Positions 11,077 through 23,210 of a stretch of 64,000 nt of DNA are shown piece by piece. The DNA is from Takakia lepidozioides (Eukaryota > Streptophyta > Takakiopsida > Takakiales > Takakiaceae). The stretch lies in the NCBI GenBank assembly GCA_030704615.1, contig CM060733.1, positions 11,284,001 to 11,348,000 on the forward strand, given 5' to 3'. Each line of letters opens with the position of its first letter. Positions within the stretch are counted from its first letter, which is position 1. The translations under genes and the position numbers were made by a program. The notes beneath the pieces were generated by a model. That model did not search any database. It was given only the letters and a program-made list of their open reading frames with translations, and was not told the origin of the DNA.

Positions 11077-11729
11077 CGGTTAGTTAGTTAGGTGGTTAGA
11101 ACAGCTTGTAGGTAGATTAGGTAGAGCGGCAACAAGAAGGGGATCACTTCTTGAGGAGGGCGACTTGTTCAGGAGAAAAGAAGACGTAATAGAGAGCGGA
11201 AACAATGAAGAGGAGATGATGACTTGAATGAGGCTTAGTTCATGCAAGCTGTAAAATTATACAGTAGGGTAGAATAGAGACACCATGGCATAGGCATGAT
11301 ACATGATTAATCTTAATCCGATACTGAATCGATACAAACATACTGTGTAGAGAGACACGAGAGAAGCTGTGGAATGAATGCATGATTAATTGGAACTTAG
11401 TAGATACTGAAGCAATCTGATGCTTCAGTATACACGGTAAGGTAGATTGATAACATGAAGGCAGGAAGGAATACAAATAGGAAGCACAACCATGATTCAC
11501 TAGCTGCAGGTCGTGACTGATTGTTCTGAGCGGGCTGAGTGCTTAGAGATATCCAACTCTTCTATCTTGGAGTTTCCACCTCGGATAGCGAAGGGATGGG
11601 TGAGTAAAAGCCGCTCGACAGGGCCTGGGTCCTTTTGAGCCTACGAGCCAGGTAGGCCTTCCCTCGTCGGAACAAGGCCTCATCCTTCAAGGATTGGTGT
11701 AGCTCGATGAGGGCCTTGTGATGGGTGGA

Positions 11730-12967
11730 TGATCATGCCGCTTCTTCCCGTAGCAGTTTCCGTATACTATTGTCGTGCTTGCTGGAGGGGGTCATAATCA
11801 TACTTAGAGGTTTTGGGCAGGTGGCTGCGTGCCTACATAACTGCTTGTATCTCACCTCCATCAGGCGGTAGAACCGTAATACGTAATGTTGTATGCACCC
11901 TAAACTGGCGTCGATTTTTGCGTACTCGACAGGTTCTTGGAGTCGTATGTCCCCTACCGCTAGTCTGAAGGCCGTCAGATCTCGTAGGGTGCCTCGAGTG
12001 TTGCGCCAATATGCGTCAAAGAACTCCGCCATCCATACCTCTCATTGTGGGTGGTATCGCCAACTGATGGCGGGTCAAGATAATCATTCTCAGGGCCAGG
12101 AGTAGCCCCTCTGGTGCTTTGGGCACGGGCATCGCGCAGAGCAAGGTCTCCAGGGCTACGAGGTACTAGTTGGGGGATAAATACCTTTCGTAGGCATCGT
12201 CGGGTAATCCTGCCATGTCAATGTGATCAATAAAAGTGGGGGAAAGCAGAGGTACCTCCGATACCGGGCGTCTGATTCCTTCTAGCCTTGGTGCCTCGGG
12301 AGCAACGGGAGCGGCATCAGGAGACAATTGTGTGTCCCCTCCTTCTTGCTGATGTGGCATTCCGGCGCACGGAAGCTGTTGCGTTGCGGCCACCGGCGCC
12401 CGGATGGCGCACATAAAACCACTTGATAGTGGGAGTGGAATTGATCCAGGTTCCAAGTAGGGGGTGAGGCGTCTCCGAGATTCCCAGATACCAAAAGTGT
12501 CCATCACCTACAGCCTGTCGAGCTTCCCCAAGATTCCCTGAGCGGCCTCCAGCCTAGACTGTCTCTCCTGCTCTCTAGCTCCTTCTCCCATTTCTTGCTG
12601 GTTCTGGACTTCCTCAGCCCCCAACAGATGGGTTTGGGCCTGCCTCATTGCTGGCCTCATCGTTGCGTGGGAGTCCGTCGGTGGCCGTGGGTCGTCCCGA
12701 GTCCGTCCCTTCTATGACAGCCAAGGGGGGCATTTCGTCAGACACAAGGGGTTCCTCTTCACCCTGTCCCCCCCCCCCCTCACCCCGTATGTCAGCTCGT
12801 TGGTCGTCCTCTAGGGTGGGTGACACGAGCTTTCTTGTTTCTATGTCCATGGCCGTCCTCTCTCCTGGGACTTCTTCCTCTTCTTCGTCTTCTTCGTCTT
12901 CCGTCGCCCCCGTGAGTAGTCTGGGGACGAGGACCGTGCGGGTCCCCTCCGAAGTCTCCCCCGCCAT
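11730..12967 (-). pseudogene. Broken acidic / coiled frames on the minus strand, unknown
   Basis: Three minus-strand frames follow one another: 12614-12967 is acidic with EDEEDEEEEEVPGE, 12166-12507 is Pro-rich, and 11733-12032 has EFFDAYWRNTRGTLRDLTAFR. They are separated by stops. They face the coiled-coil frames at 9.8-11.1 kb, and both could be parts of one rearranged retroelement. The opposite-strand Ser-rich frame at 12648-13058 is a shadow of the acidic GAA/GAG codons. Confidence 0.3.
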
Positions 12968-13039
12968 AAAGACCGGGTTCCATCTCTTGGTGGCACGATC
13001 CCCTGCTCTTCATGCGATTCCGTTCTTCATTCTCAACCT

Positions 13040-13400
13040 TGCACTACCGTGCAAGTGATATTACACGTTCATGAATGCTTCCATATGCAAATCCACAACC
13101 CTGGCCCGGAACAGCCTGCGGGCATTGTGGAGTAATATGTGCGAAGGGGACCATCTGTCATTTAGCGCTGTACAACCTGCATATGTGGATGGGCACGACG
13201 ATATGGAGCAGCGAGACGATCGCACTGTCCAGGCTGATCCACTTGCTGCAGAAGAAGAACAACCACATGCTTTTCGTGACGAATAGTACGTGACGGCGGT
13301 GGTTGAAAAGCAACGACATCTGACTCGCCACAATTCGAACCCCTCTCCAGCCACTGTACTTGAACACCTCCACTCCCCCACTGCAAATTCTACTGCACAG
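13040..13400 (+). other. Uncertain short frame, no gene assigned
   Basis: A plus-strand frame at 13071-13286 reads ARNSLRALWSNMCEGDH and then an acidic tail. It slightly resembles the C-terminus of Harbinger-type transposases, but the similarity is too short to call. Nothing else is visible here. Confidence 0.15.
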
Positions 13401-13626
13401 GTGCATTATGTTTAGGAAATCAAATTTTCTATTTATTTCTGATTTAAAAGTTTCTCACGGCCCCAAGTTCCAAATAAATGAAAGTGAATGAATAGAAAGG
13501 ATGAATAAATGATATGCACGATATTCATCCTCCCACATCCACTAATCAGACCAGACGGTTGCTCAACTGTCATTCCCTTTGTCCTCTTCGTCTTCGTCGT
13601 CTTCGTGACAAAGCCTCGCAAGGAAA

Positions 13627-14260
13627 CTACACTTGTGTTAGGCACTGTTTGGAATGTTCAGCAAACTTGACTAAAGACCGGAGTTCTTCTACAAAAGAAG
13701 CCAAGTTCTTGTTGGAAGAGCCGCCGGGCGCTCCAACATTTAGCGCTATAACACTCAGATCCTTCACATTTTTCCTCAACATCTCTCTTCTCTCATCTTC
13801 CATCAAAAGCCTTGCGGCCCTCTCTACCTCCTCTTTGCCAACCACCCCATCAGATCCCTCGAGGACTCCCATAGCAACTTTTATTACATCGACCACAAAC
13901 ATTTTGTTCAGGTGTTGCTCAGCTTCAATCGGCCAAGCTATCATGGGCACGGCCATGCAAATGCTCTCCATTGTGGAATTCCACCCACAATGGGTCAGGA
14001 AACCTCCAACTGCAGGATGGGCAAGGATCTGCAACTGTGGTGCCCACGCACAGAACACTATTCCCTGCTTCTTAGTCCTCTCCAGGAAACCTTAAGGGAG
14101 GAAGGCAGAGATGTGGGGCAGTGGGTCACCTTCACTACCTTGTGGAACTCTTAGATTAACCCAAAGGAAATTCTGCCCTACTCATCTCAAGCCCGAGAGC
14201 AAGTTCATGAATCTGTGTGGCAGAGAGAGTAGCTTAGCTTCCAAAAGAGATATACAAGAC
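13627..14260 (-). pseudogene. UDP-glycosyltransferase (UGT, family 1) C-terminal half, pseudogene
   Basis: Family 1 UGTs transfer sugar from UDP-sugars to small plant metabolites in the cytosol. The intact part (13627-14058) shows the PSPG donor-binding box, from WAPQLQILAHPAVGGFLTHC to IEAEQHLN, with the HCGWNS core and a Glu/His near the end (the usual EQ/DQ position here reads EQ). Upstream, the same gene continues through FLERTKKQG, NFLWV and LYISFGS, but a TAA at 14092-14094 interrupts the usual LPEGF motif. One extra base near 14178-14184 shifts the frame, and a second TAA lies at 14234-14236 after SFGS. The N-terminal acceptor-binding half is not recognisable. Three disabling changes make this a pseudogene. 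No intact paralogue is in the window. Confidence 0.88.
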
Positions 14261-14480
14261 GGATGAGGTTCAAGGTTTTTTTTAAGGATTTTGAAAAGGG
14301 GTACGAGTGGCTATATTATTGGGTATAGGATAGTGCAAGTGGCCCACTCTAGGTAATTTTCCTCGAATTGGTAGGCTACATGTATTTCCACTTTTGTGGT
14401 ATTCTCCGAATCAAATGGATGTTGATGAGCAATAGAAGGCGAAGTACCGAAATACATAATGGGCGAATGGAACTCTTTCT

Positions 14481-14726
14481 TATTTTATTTAAAAAAATAA
14501 AAAATAAAAAAGGGAAACACCCGGGAACCACAGCTCACACATCAGGCCCCTTAATAGTGAGAGGAGAAAATAACCTCTTTCAACCGCGCCATGGAGGCGT
14601 ATAAGTGGGACACCGCCCAGGGAAGGGGGAGAAGAGAATACCACACCCGTCAAGTAGCAAGATTTGAACCCATAATCATCTGGGTGTCACTCAGTGCACT
14701 AACCAACTGAGCTACTGACTGTTGGT
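14481..14726 (-). mobile_element. tRNA-derived SINE, with 10-bp target-site duplication
   Basis: On the minus strand the head carries a Pol III box A (TAGCTCAGTTGG, 14703-14714) and a box B (GGGTTCAAATC, 14661-14671) at tRNA-like spacing. A body with ACACCCGTCAAG-complement and CGCCATGGAGG words follows, then an A/T-rich tail near 14485-14510. AACTCTTTCT occurs on both sides (14471-14480 and 14727-14736) as a target-site duplication. The body matches the copy at 22970-23200. It sits next to the UGT pseudogene. Confidence 0.85.
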
Positions 14727-14739
14727 AACTCTTTCTATG

Positions 14740-16860
14740 TGAAAACCACAGTTGCAGACTCAAAGCTCAAAGCTTTATGAGCGCTTAGGCAAGACAGGCG
14801 ACCAGCATCTCCATGGGAAACGGAGCAGGCCCCACAACCCTAAACCCACTCCTCATCTGGCCCGTCAGATCATATGGGGCCCGCCATGGCGACATCTGTG
14901 CTGCTCCAGTGGGCCAGATAACCTGGTCCAAGCCAGCTCAGCATCAAGCCATTTATCCCCATCATCATCCGATCAAAGCAACTTTGAAGAGATGAAAACC
15001 CCACCAGGAAGCAAGCATGATCAGAAGTGAGAGAAATCTTACACCTATCCGTGCAGGTCAAAGAGAAGACACTAGCCTATCATGTCCAACCAGCACCACC
15101 ACAGCACCAGAGCCCCCTCATGCATACAGTGAGGACCCCAGAATCCTCACAGGTGTTTCTGTTTTGTCGGTGTCAGGGGACCTGCCTTGCTCTTGTTAAG
15201 AACAACATCCTGACTGTAGTATCCAACAAATATTCTCCAATACTTTGTAAGGAGTGAGTCACTCCGTAAAAGGATTTACAGTAGCCCTTAATCATGATTG
15301 ATGGATGGGTAAACATGGCTTGCACTGTAGGAACTGAAAGCAAATTCAATATATTGAACAAATAATATTCAGAACTCAAGGGTAGTGACAACGTTGTTTC
15401 ACATCCTCAGCATTCAAAATGATGATTTGCCCATATAGAGCTTCACCACTCTAAGCCATTTAGGTACTAGCCCGGACTTCCCAGGAAAATGGCATCATCA
15501 CCAAAGTCTCCACTAACTGTGCATTGAGTATGACCAAACCCTTCACAGCAGTATACAGGCTGGCTGCAATCTCATATAAATCTTTGTTGGAGAAAATTTC
15601 CTGCCAGAATGTGCCAACATGCAGCATATGTCAGATAGATGGAAATTACACTGGAGAAAACATGAAACTAGAATTCCCAATGGTTACAACTTCCTTCAAT
15701 AACCGCCAGATATGCTGCATCTCCCCATTATGTACCCCAATCACATCCAGGCAGACCAACAGTTCCCCTAGCATCGTATTTTGTGTGAGATCTTTTTATG
15801 TCTGGAAGTCAAGACTTTGCAAGATACGAACATTGAGACCAATTGGCAGATTTATGTTGGTGAGTTCTGAGTAGTTTATTGCCAACAAAACTGAGGGGGT
15901 AAACAGGCAACCTAGTTGAAAAAAGGGGATGAACATAAGGATTGATGAGGTGTCTGCTTACAATTGGCATAAAGGTAGGTGATGTCTAATTACATCATGT
16001 GGAATGGAGGGGGAAAAAGGGCTACTTTCACCCAATGTATACTCCTGCACCCCTGCCTACCATTTCACTTTGCTAACCTAAAACCTCTCTTAAAATCCCT
16101 GCTGGTGAGACTAGGTAAAAATTAAATTGGGCTCAGAATTGGCATATGAAAATACTCAAATTTGACTTGAAACTTATTACTGTTGACCCTAGAACAGCGG
16201 AAAGGGCTCCAAATCTATGGTGAACTTGGATTTAGAACCGAAAAAAAATTGTGTATGTTTCTAATATCCTGCAACAGTATGTGAACTTTATCTTGGCAAA
16301 TAGCTGTTGCACTGCTAACGGGTCAAAGAGGAAGAAGAAGCTCATCGCGATCGAGAGCGGAAACAGAAAAAATGTTACGCATGGAGCCGAGTCATAAGAC
16401 CTTACCATTTTCGCGATAGAAGGCTTGATGTTAGTAGACACAGTGCGCTACTCCCAGCTGAATCCAAATGGCGATGTCTTCACACTGCCCTGGACGAATC
16501 GTTAATTGCACAGTTAAACACACAGAGGGACCAAAAGGATTAATTTTTGGAGGACGAAAGTTACTTATGCACACGTCAGATGAGCATCTTCATTGAATGA
16601 GCGGACACCACACAAACCAGAGAAGAACTTAGTTGCCCTCCAAGATTCACGAAGCAGTTCAAACAAGAAGATCAGAGAAGAGAGGCACAGAGAAGATCCA
16701 AACAAACAAACAAACAAAGCCACTCAAACGTCAAATAGGGACTGGAGAGAGCAAACTAAGAATTACGAGAGAAGCAGCATTCAAAGACCATCTGTGGACA
16801 AAAAATTGGAATTCATACCCCGAAGACGTGGTCACACGAGCACGCTTCGGATCTGTATAG
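14740..16860. other. No gene recognised
   Basis: Only short, mutually overlapping frames occur. None shows a domain, a codon pattern or consistent splice sites. The stretch is moderately A/T-rich. Confidence 0.5.
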
Positions 16861-16878
16861 CCTCCAATAGAATGACTC

Positions 16879-16902
16879 GTTCAGCGTGAGCTCACGCTGA
16901 AC
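16879..16902. repeat. Perfect 24-bp palindrome upstream of NUF2
   Basis: The half-site GTTCAGCGTGAG is followed directly by its reverse complement. It lies about 420 bases upstream of the NUF2 start codon. It shares the GCGTGAG core with the inverted repeat at 9835-9858. Confidence 0.7.
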
Positions 16903-17210
16903 CGCCTCGAGAGAAGCGAACAGTACTTGGCAAGGAAGAAATCCAACGCTACGCGCAAAGCTCCATCCTATGGGGAACGTCCGGGAACGCATAACGCACA
17001 AGCATGAACTCGCGATTTGGCCTCACGCGCCAGCACAGACAATCCAGCCACCCACTACTCTCCACGTGTAAGAAACAGTTTACAGTTGCGCAGCCAACCG
17101 GGTGATGACAAGTCAGAAGTGAACCATGTTCTGTGCACATGAACCATACCGGGAACATGGTTTTTCATGTCCCTTCATTCTTGAACGTTCCCGCCCGAAG
17201 TTCGAACACT

Positions 17211-17235
17211 CCTCTCCTCTCTCTCTCTCTCTCTC
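17211..17235 (+). promoter_or_regulatory. CT-rich microsatellite in the NUF2 leader/promoter
   Basis: An almost pure CT run lies about 85 bases before the NUF2 ATG. Pyrimidine-rich (Y-patch or GA/CT) tracts near transcription starts are common in plant promoters. No clear TATA box can be tied to it. Confidence 0.45.
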
Positions 17236-17319
17236 GTTTACAGAACTTCGTTTACAGAGCTTCGCGTTGTTTTCGTTTTTTCGGGAGTCTTTGAACGTCT
17301 GCTGTTCAGATTGGTCACC

Positions 17320-20300
17320 ATGCATTATTCGTTTCCCATTCTGGAAAGAAAGGTTTTACTGGCGGATCTCATGGAGATAGGGAGCAACTTGGACGAGCAG
17401 CAACTGTTGAAGCCGACCGTGGAGGTGGTATGGCCTCTGTATGAGAATTTGTTGTATAACATGACCGGCATTACGAGGTACACTGCCAGGGCCATACCGT
17501 TTCTACGAACACGTCCTTTCAGAGTGTGAATTACGTTTGTGTGGGGCTTAGCAGAGATTCCTGACTGTTGGCTGTGCTAGACCTACTCGGAAGACGGAGT
17601 TAGGTGGACCCCTTCATTCAGTCAAAGCTTTCCAATGTTTTTCTGTCATTCTCAGTGTTTGATCAAGTGAAATTTTTGGTAAAACGACAGGGAGATAGCC
17701 AGAGGGTCATTAATACATGACAAGGTAATGTATAGTTCATCTTGGATTGGGGGATATGCAGGGAGGAGCTTCAGCAGCCAGCATTTCATGCCATGGATGC
17801 ACTGGAGTTTCCAGAGCTGCATGTGGAGTCAGTGGGATGTATGGCATCGATCCGTGCTATCATGAAACTGATGTTTGCAGTGGGTGTCTCGGACTTTTCG
17901 ATGAAAGACATATTCAAGCCAGAGAGCCAACGCACTATCACCAACTTGAGTGCCATCATCAACTATTCCAAATATAGGTCTCTATTGCTCACCATAAGAG
18001 TCCAATCCTTCAGTCCGGGTAACAGTGAAATTCAAAAGATGTAATCGTGATCTAGGGGCCGGATGTACCCAGCAGGACATCCTTTGGGGACAATGTGTAG
18101 AAGAATCAAGGAGATGCTCATGAACTTGTGCTGATTGAGCTGGAAGAAAGGAACCTGTGCTTGATTGATGGTGAGAAGAGTTTACATTTCCCAATGCAGT
18201 GCAGTGAGCAGTGCCATTGAAACCATCCAAAATAGTATCAATACTCAGTTTGTGATTCTCTTCTTTCTAATGCCAAATATCAGCTCAGTCTTAGATTCAA
18301 GTTGGACGTTATAGTGGCCCACATTCTGCTCTTCTCCTCGCCCCTGCCCCCTCTCTTCTCTTTTGTCTTCCACCTAAACAAGGAAAAACTGTGATCACAA
18401 GGATAGTTCAAGCGAACTCTGATTCTTAACATCTTATATTCAGCTCTTCAAAGTCTAATCTCTAAAAGCATTTTTGGCTCTTCTTTCTGATATCACCCAT
18501 TGCTGTGTGAATTGGTCATAACGTAGGGATTGCACTTTTAAATGTTCGCCCTGCTGATTAGAAAGAAGGAATGTTGTTATGAATGCAGACATGAAATAGA
18601 GGACTCCATAGCTGATATCCAAAGTGACAGGGATCAATGTTTGCTGAAGATACAGCAGCTGGAGGATCACTTGCAAGAGGTAAACCCCAGGTCCTTACAC
18701 GACCAACAGTGTTGCAATGACCCACAGTTACTCTTCAAGAAGGTCCAGAACAAATGCACCTGAAATGAGACGGCTTGACATAGAAATTGCATTCGTACGT
18801 GATTTCAAAGCAACACCTAGAAGGTACAAAGTGAGTGCTTGATAATTAGAGGGGTGAATGTTGTGCATGACAGTTGAATAATGAGGAGGAGATTTGGGAA
18901 GCAGAAAGACGTGCAGAGCAGCCTGCAGTGCAGGCCTTGGAGAGCGAAACAAAGGAGCTGGAGCGCAACATCCAGGCCCTCAATAAACAGCAGGGCACCC
19001 TCCAGTCAGAGATCCGTGCCAATAAACAAGAAGGAAATACTGTGTCAGATCAGGTTAGGGTTTGCACTTGCCTCTTCTTGAAGTATGGAGGTCCAATACC
19101 ATGTCTTGCACATGAGAATCAAAGACTGGAACGGTAGCTTTCATTTTTCAATGCTTTGGCTGCTCTTTTTTGTTTTTGGTTGGTGTGCTTGGTCATCAAG
19201 AGTCACAGGCCATATTGACCGTGTATTAGTGTGGGGTGGGGGGTTGGGGGAAGCTGGCCACAGCTAGCAAACGAGAAGTTCGAGCTGATGCAGATCAAGC
19301 AAGAAGAGTCTAAACTCCGGGCTCAGGTTGTCCAGTCTCCTGAGAAGCTCCAGGTATGCATGTGCTCTATGTTTATTGGCAGGTGGACAAGTCAGTAGGA
19401 TGTCTGAACTCAAGGCTTTACCGATGACCGTAATTAGCCAAAGGATAGCACCAAAGAAGAGACTGCCAGAAGATGGCAAGAATGACTTGAACACATAATA
19501 TAAGACAGGCCAGTGAAGCAAGTTAAGAACAATGGGAAATAAGTAGTAGTCATGGTGATGACACAGGTTCAGAGAGAACAAAATATGAGAGCAAGGATGT
19601 GACATACGGGACATGAGGGAAACAAGTCATCAGCATGGAAGTGATGGTTTTTGGGCAGAGATGGGTGGCAGACAGGAAGATAGCCTTGCAGAATATGGAG
19701 GCTGCTGCAGAGGAGGCTCAACAAGCGCTTCATCAATGGAAGGACAAACATGAGTCTTACACCAAGGTATGCCCCCAGAGCTAATCTCCATTGAAGTCCC
19801 TCTCTGTATATTCCTTTGCCTGTCTCTGCATCTAATTTTCTGTCTCCCTATTCTTTTGTTGGTAAGATCTCAACTAGACCAACCATGTGAGCTGTATGCT
19901 TCATCATGTACGGGGTGGGTAGACCGCACAGCAAGAAAATTCAGGGTCATATTTGTGATGGCCCATTCCTATTCTCACCCTCCAATCATGAACGTGCTCG
20001 TGTAGAATGCAAGGTGCAAACATCACTGACCTTTCTTATGGCTTCACTTGACGCAAGGTGACATTAGATGAACCTGCTCTTGAGTAGCTGTGACAAAGAC
20101 ACCTTGCATCTGTGGTTGATGGGGCAGGTGCAAAAGAAGATGCAAAATCTTCTGAGCAAGCTGGATGAGCTGGAGAAGTTGGTATGAACTACCTTTCCTG
20201 TATGTCCCCATTTGCAAATGTCTCCCTTGTCAGGGGTCAAACAGAAGAAGAGGACAAGAGATAGCTACACAGAAAAAGCCACAGAAGAGAAGTTGTGAGA

Positions 20301-22285
20301 CCACCTTATGCAATAGCAATCGCTTAGGAAGACGTGTTTCCTGCTGCAGTTTGCAATAAGGAAAGCTACAGCAAAGGAGATCAAGGTGCTGAAGGCTAAG
20401 GTTAAAGCAACTGAAGAGGAAGACCAATCATGGAGTACCAAGCTGGCAGAGTTCATGCTACAAGGTGACCTCATTTGCATGGGCACGAAACCACAGTATA
20501 TCACTTATCTCATCCACTCTAACATTTGGATGGACGACCAGCAAAATCCATGGCTTATACAAATAATGATGAACTTGAAAAACTTTCGAATGTCAATGTC
20601 GACTATGTATCCATTCCAAGGTAACCCAAGACTTCATAACTTTTATAACAAGATTCACAAGTGCTTACATACACAACATGGTGTGTGGGTTTTGTACTAA
20701 GCTGTTTCATAAGCAGACTTTTCCTTAGACACTCTGTATTGAATGTTTAACAAAGGTGCTTATGAATCTCTTGACCTGTAGAGAGAGTCATTTTTGTTAT
20801 GCTTAAAACATCCAATGTGATTGGGAACTGCAGGGCAACACTTGCAAGAGCTAATAGAGAAGCTGGAGCAACAGGGACCCAAGAAGCTGCAGGAGTCAGC
20901 CCAAGAGGTGGAAGAAACCAAGTCTCGCTGTGATGCAACCATGGTTGCTCAACTACAGTCAGTGGCTGCAACAATTGCCAAGCGAGATTCCCATGCATGT
21001 TGCAACCTTCAGCATCTTGTTTTCTCTCACAGATTAAAGAACCTCAATATAGTTCAGTAGTTGGACGGGGTCTCTTTGTTAATCAGCTCATACATCATGA
21101 AATCATGGGAGTATTGGTAGCTCATCAAATATGTGGGGTACCTGAAATTCTAGCTCCTGCTGCATAATTGTTATCCAGATGCAAAGTATTCCTAGTAACT
21201 TGAACATCAGTACCTGTTCTTTTTCTCTCGAATGCTTTGCCCTCTGGCAGGGTAAAGAAACTGGCCCTGCTTGTGGCATGCTTGGACGATGTTGTTTGTT
21301 TTGAATTCTGTTCTTCACTGGCAATTGAAGGGATGTATTGGTGGTTGTTATAACAGGTACAAGAGCTGAAAGATAGGTTTCAGGAAACATACAAGAACAA
21401 GGATGCTTTTGTTGCCAGAGGCCAGGCGGTCATTGGAGAGGTTCAGAGGCAGGTGTGTGCTTCTCCCTCTGTCTCTTAGACAATGTGCATGGAGTACCAT
21501 TAGCCCTGAGGAAGGATGCAAACGAATCCTAATTTCTCTTTGCTGTCCAAAGCACACCTAAGAATTTTGAGAATTTGCATGCAGGACTACAGACCAAGCC
21601 CATGAAGAGAGTCTCTTCTTGGTAGCTAAAGTAACCGCTGTTAAAGTTCTTGATGACTGCATAAGGCAGCTCATTAAGCTGTTATTATTTGTGTATATGT
21701 AATGATAGTCTCTCCAGAAGACTTAACGAAGTCGAGGAAATCTTGATCATCAGTTTTAATGGTAAAAACACAATTTGACACTAGCACAAACTAGTTGGAA
21801 GACCAAAGTGTATATGGTCTGTTTTGTTGTGGAGGAAAAGCTTATTCAGCCCCACGGGCAAGTACCTCGGTTCAGTGATCCTGTCTAGGTTTTGCTTTGG
21901 ACACTAGAGTATTCCCTATTCTTGATAACAATTAATATTAAGCTACATAGTTTGTGGGAGCAACTCTTCTTCAACCTCACTTCCTCTATGCAAGACCACT
22001 TTCACATCAAGGTGTTAAAAACTGCATTTCTTGGGAGATCCAAATGCACACAGCAAGTCATCCTTCTAACCTGCCTGATGCTCTTCTTAGTAGCTCGAGT
22101 CACGTAACTGAGTTGACTCACAAAGACCATGTGCCAGCCGGCTTGATATCCTTGGCCTAAGGGTTGGGGGGGTGGGGGTGCTGTTGCAGGTCTTGGACTA
22201 TTACCGCACTGTACTGGCAGAAAAGGATGCTTTGTGGCATGCTTCTCTCCCTAAGCTGAAGGGCATTACTAGAAGGAGGACGTAG
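17320..22285 (+). CDS. NUF2: Kinetochore protein NUF2 (NDC80 complex subunit), 11 exons
   Basis: NUF2 pairs with NDC80 in the outer kinetochore complex that binds spindle microtubules. My exons are 17320-17477, 17762-17977, 18589-18679, 18874-19053, 19264-19353, 19659-19766, 20128-20181, 20350-20464, 20834-20961, 21357-21452 and 22190-22285. They keep phase throughout and give 443 residues, close to plant NUF2 proteins (about 440). Exons 1-2 encode the N-terminal calponin-homology-like head (FPILERKVLLADLMEIG, DIFKPESQRT, NYSKYR). The rest is coiled coil, including the diagnostic AQVVQSPEKLQ. The start is chosen because the ATG at 17320 immediately precedes the conserved YxFP motif. The weakest junction is the donor at 20962, which reads GTGGCT. 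Compared with other plant NUF2 proteins the C-terminus (HASLPKLKGITRRRT) is unusual, so the last exon is less certain. Introns contain no large transposon. Confidence 0.9.
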
Positions 22286-22962
22286 GTTAGGATGTATCAG
22301 TTGTCACAATGGTGTGGGTCTTCACAGCATTGAAGTATGTACTGCCAATGCCTGAATCTTTTCAGAATAGCACATTTTGAGGTCCAAATTCTCTTTGGAG
22401 GTGCAAATTCTATTTTCCTTCATCTAGACCAGATCGATATATTTTGAGAGATTGGTTTACATGTGCCTCCACTGCAAGGAGTAAGGTCTCAGGATCCATT
22501 AGTTTGGCATAGACAGCCTCCTATGATGGTTTTGGGCTGAAATCAATGTCCTCTTACAAAGAGAAATCACTGTTAGAAATTGATTGCAGGTAAGCCTTTC
22601 ACTGCCACTGTTCTAATTTCCTCTTCCACTATTTTGATTTCTCTACCACACCTCATCTCCTTGCACTTCTTTGCCACACTTTTGATATCAGCAGAGGGTT
22701 ATTCCTGAAAAAAATTTAAGGTTGAAACCCGGAAATCTCTTTTTCCAGGCAATAGTTCTTCCGAGTACTGTAGCCAGAAATCAAACCCATCTGATTTTTG
22801 TAAAAGTATTTCGCCAAAGAAATTCTTTGCTGTACTTTCATATTGTAGGTGACCGGAACCAAAGAACTGAGTACTGAAGCTCCTAAATCGTATTGTTTCT
22901 ATGTTGACATCAACTATATTAGAAATGCTTTTGTACCTTCATTATTGGGTTGTGGTGATCAG

Positions 22963-22969
<7 letters not shown>
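22286..22969. other. NUF2 downstream region, no gene recognised
   Basis: A/T-rich sequence following the NUF2 stop. I see no domain or plausible exon. It probably contains the NUF2 3' UTR and poly(A) signals. Confidence 0.4.
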
Positions 22970-22993
<24 letters not shown>

Positions 22994-23200
22994 CCTGGGA
23001 GCGACAGCGGCTCACAAATCAGGCCCCTTGATAGTTAGAGGAGAAATAACCTCTTTCACAGTAACCCCGCCATGGAGGCTGAGAAATGGTACACCGCCCA
23101 GGGGAAGGAGGAGAAGAGTAGGTCTACCACACCCGTCAAGTAGCAGGATTTGACCCCAGAACTTTTTTTCTTTTTTTTCTATTTTGTTTTTATTTTGGAG
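22970..23200 (-). mobile_element. Second copy of the tRNA-derived SINE, lacking box A, with target-site duplication
   Basis: The body aligns with the copy at 14481-14726 over gccccttgatag, gccatggaggc, acaccgcccagg and ccacacccgtcaagtagca. Box B is present (GGGGTCAAATCC on the minus strand, near 23145-23156), but the box A head is missing and replaced by T-rich DNA. CAGAGATTTT flanks it on both sides (22960-22969 and 23201-23210). A run of about 28 T's starts at 22966, which is a poly(A) tail on the element strand. Confidence 0.8.
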
Positions 23201-23210
23201 CAGAGATTTT

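Noticed and set aside
12648-13058. Plus-strand Ser/Pro-rich frame
   Set aside because: It is the antisense of the acidic Glu-rich frame and has no independent signal.
14657-14720. Possible functional tRNA gene (boxes A and B present)
   Set aside because: It cannot fold a full acceptor stem with the flanking bases, and it continues into a SINE body shared with another copy and bounded by target duplications.
15017-15874. Several short frames between the UGT pseudogene and NUF2
   Set aside because: No motif, no consistent splice sites, and similar frame lengths on both strands.
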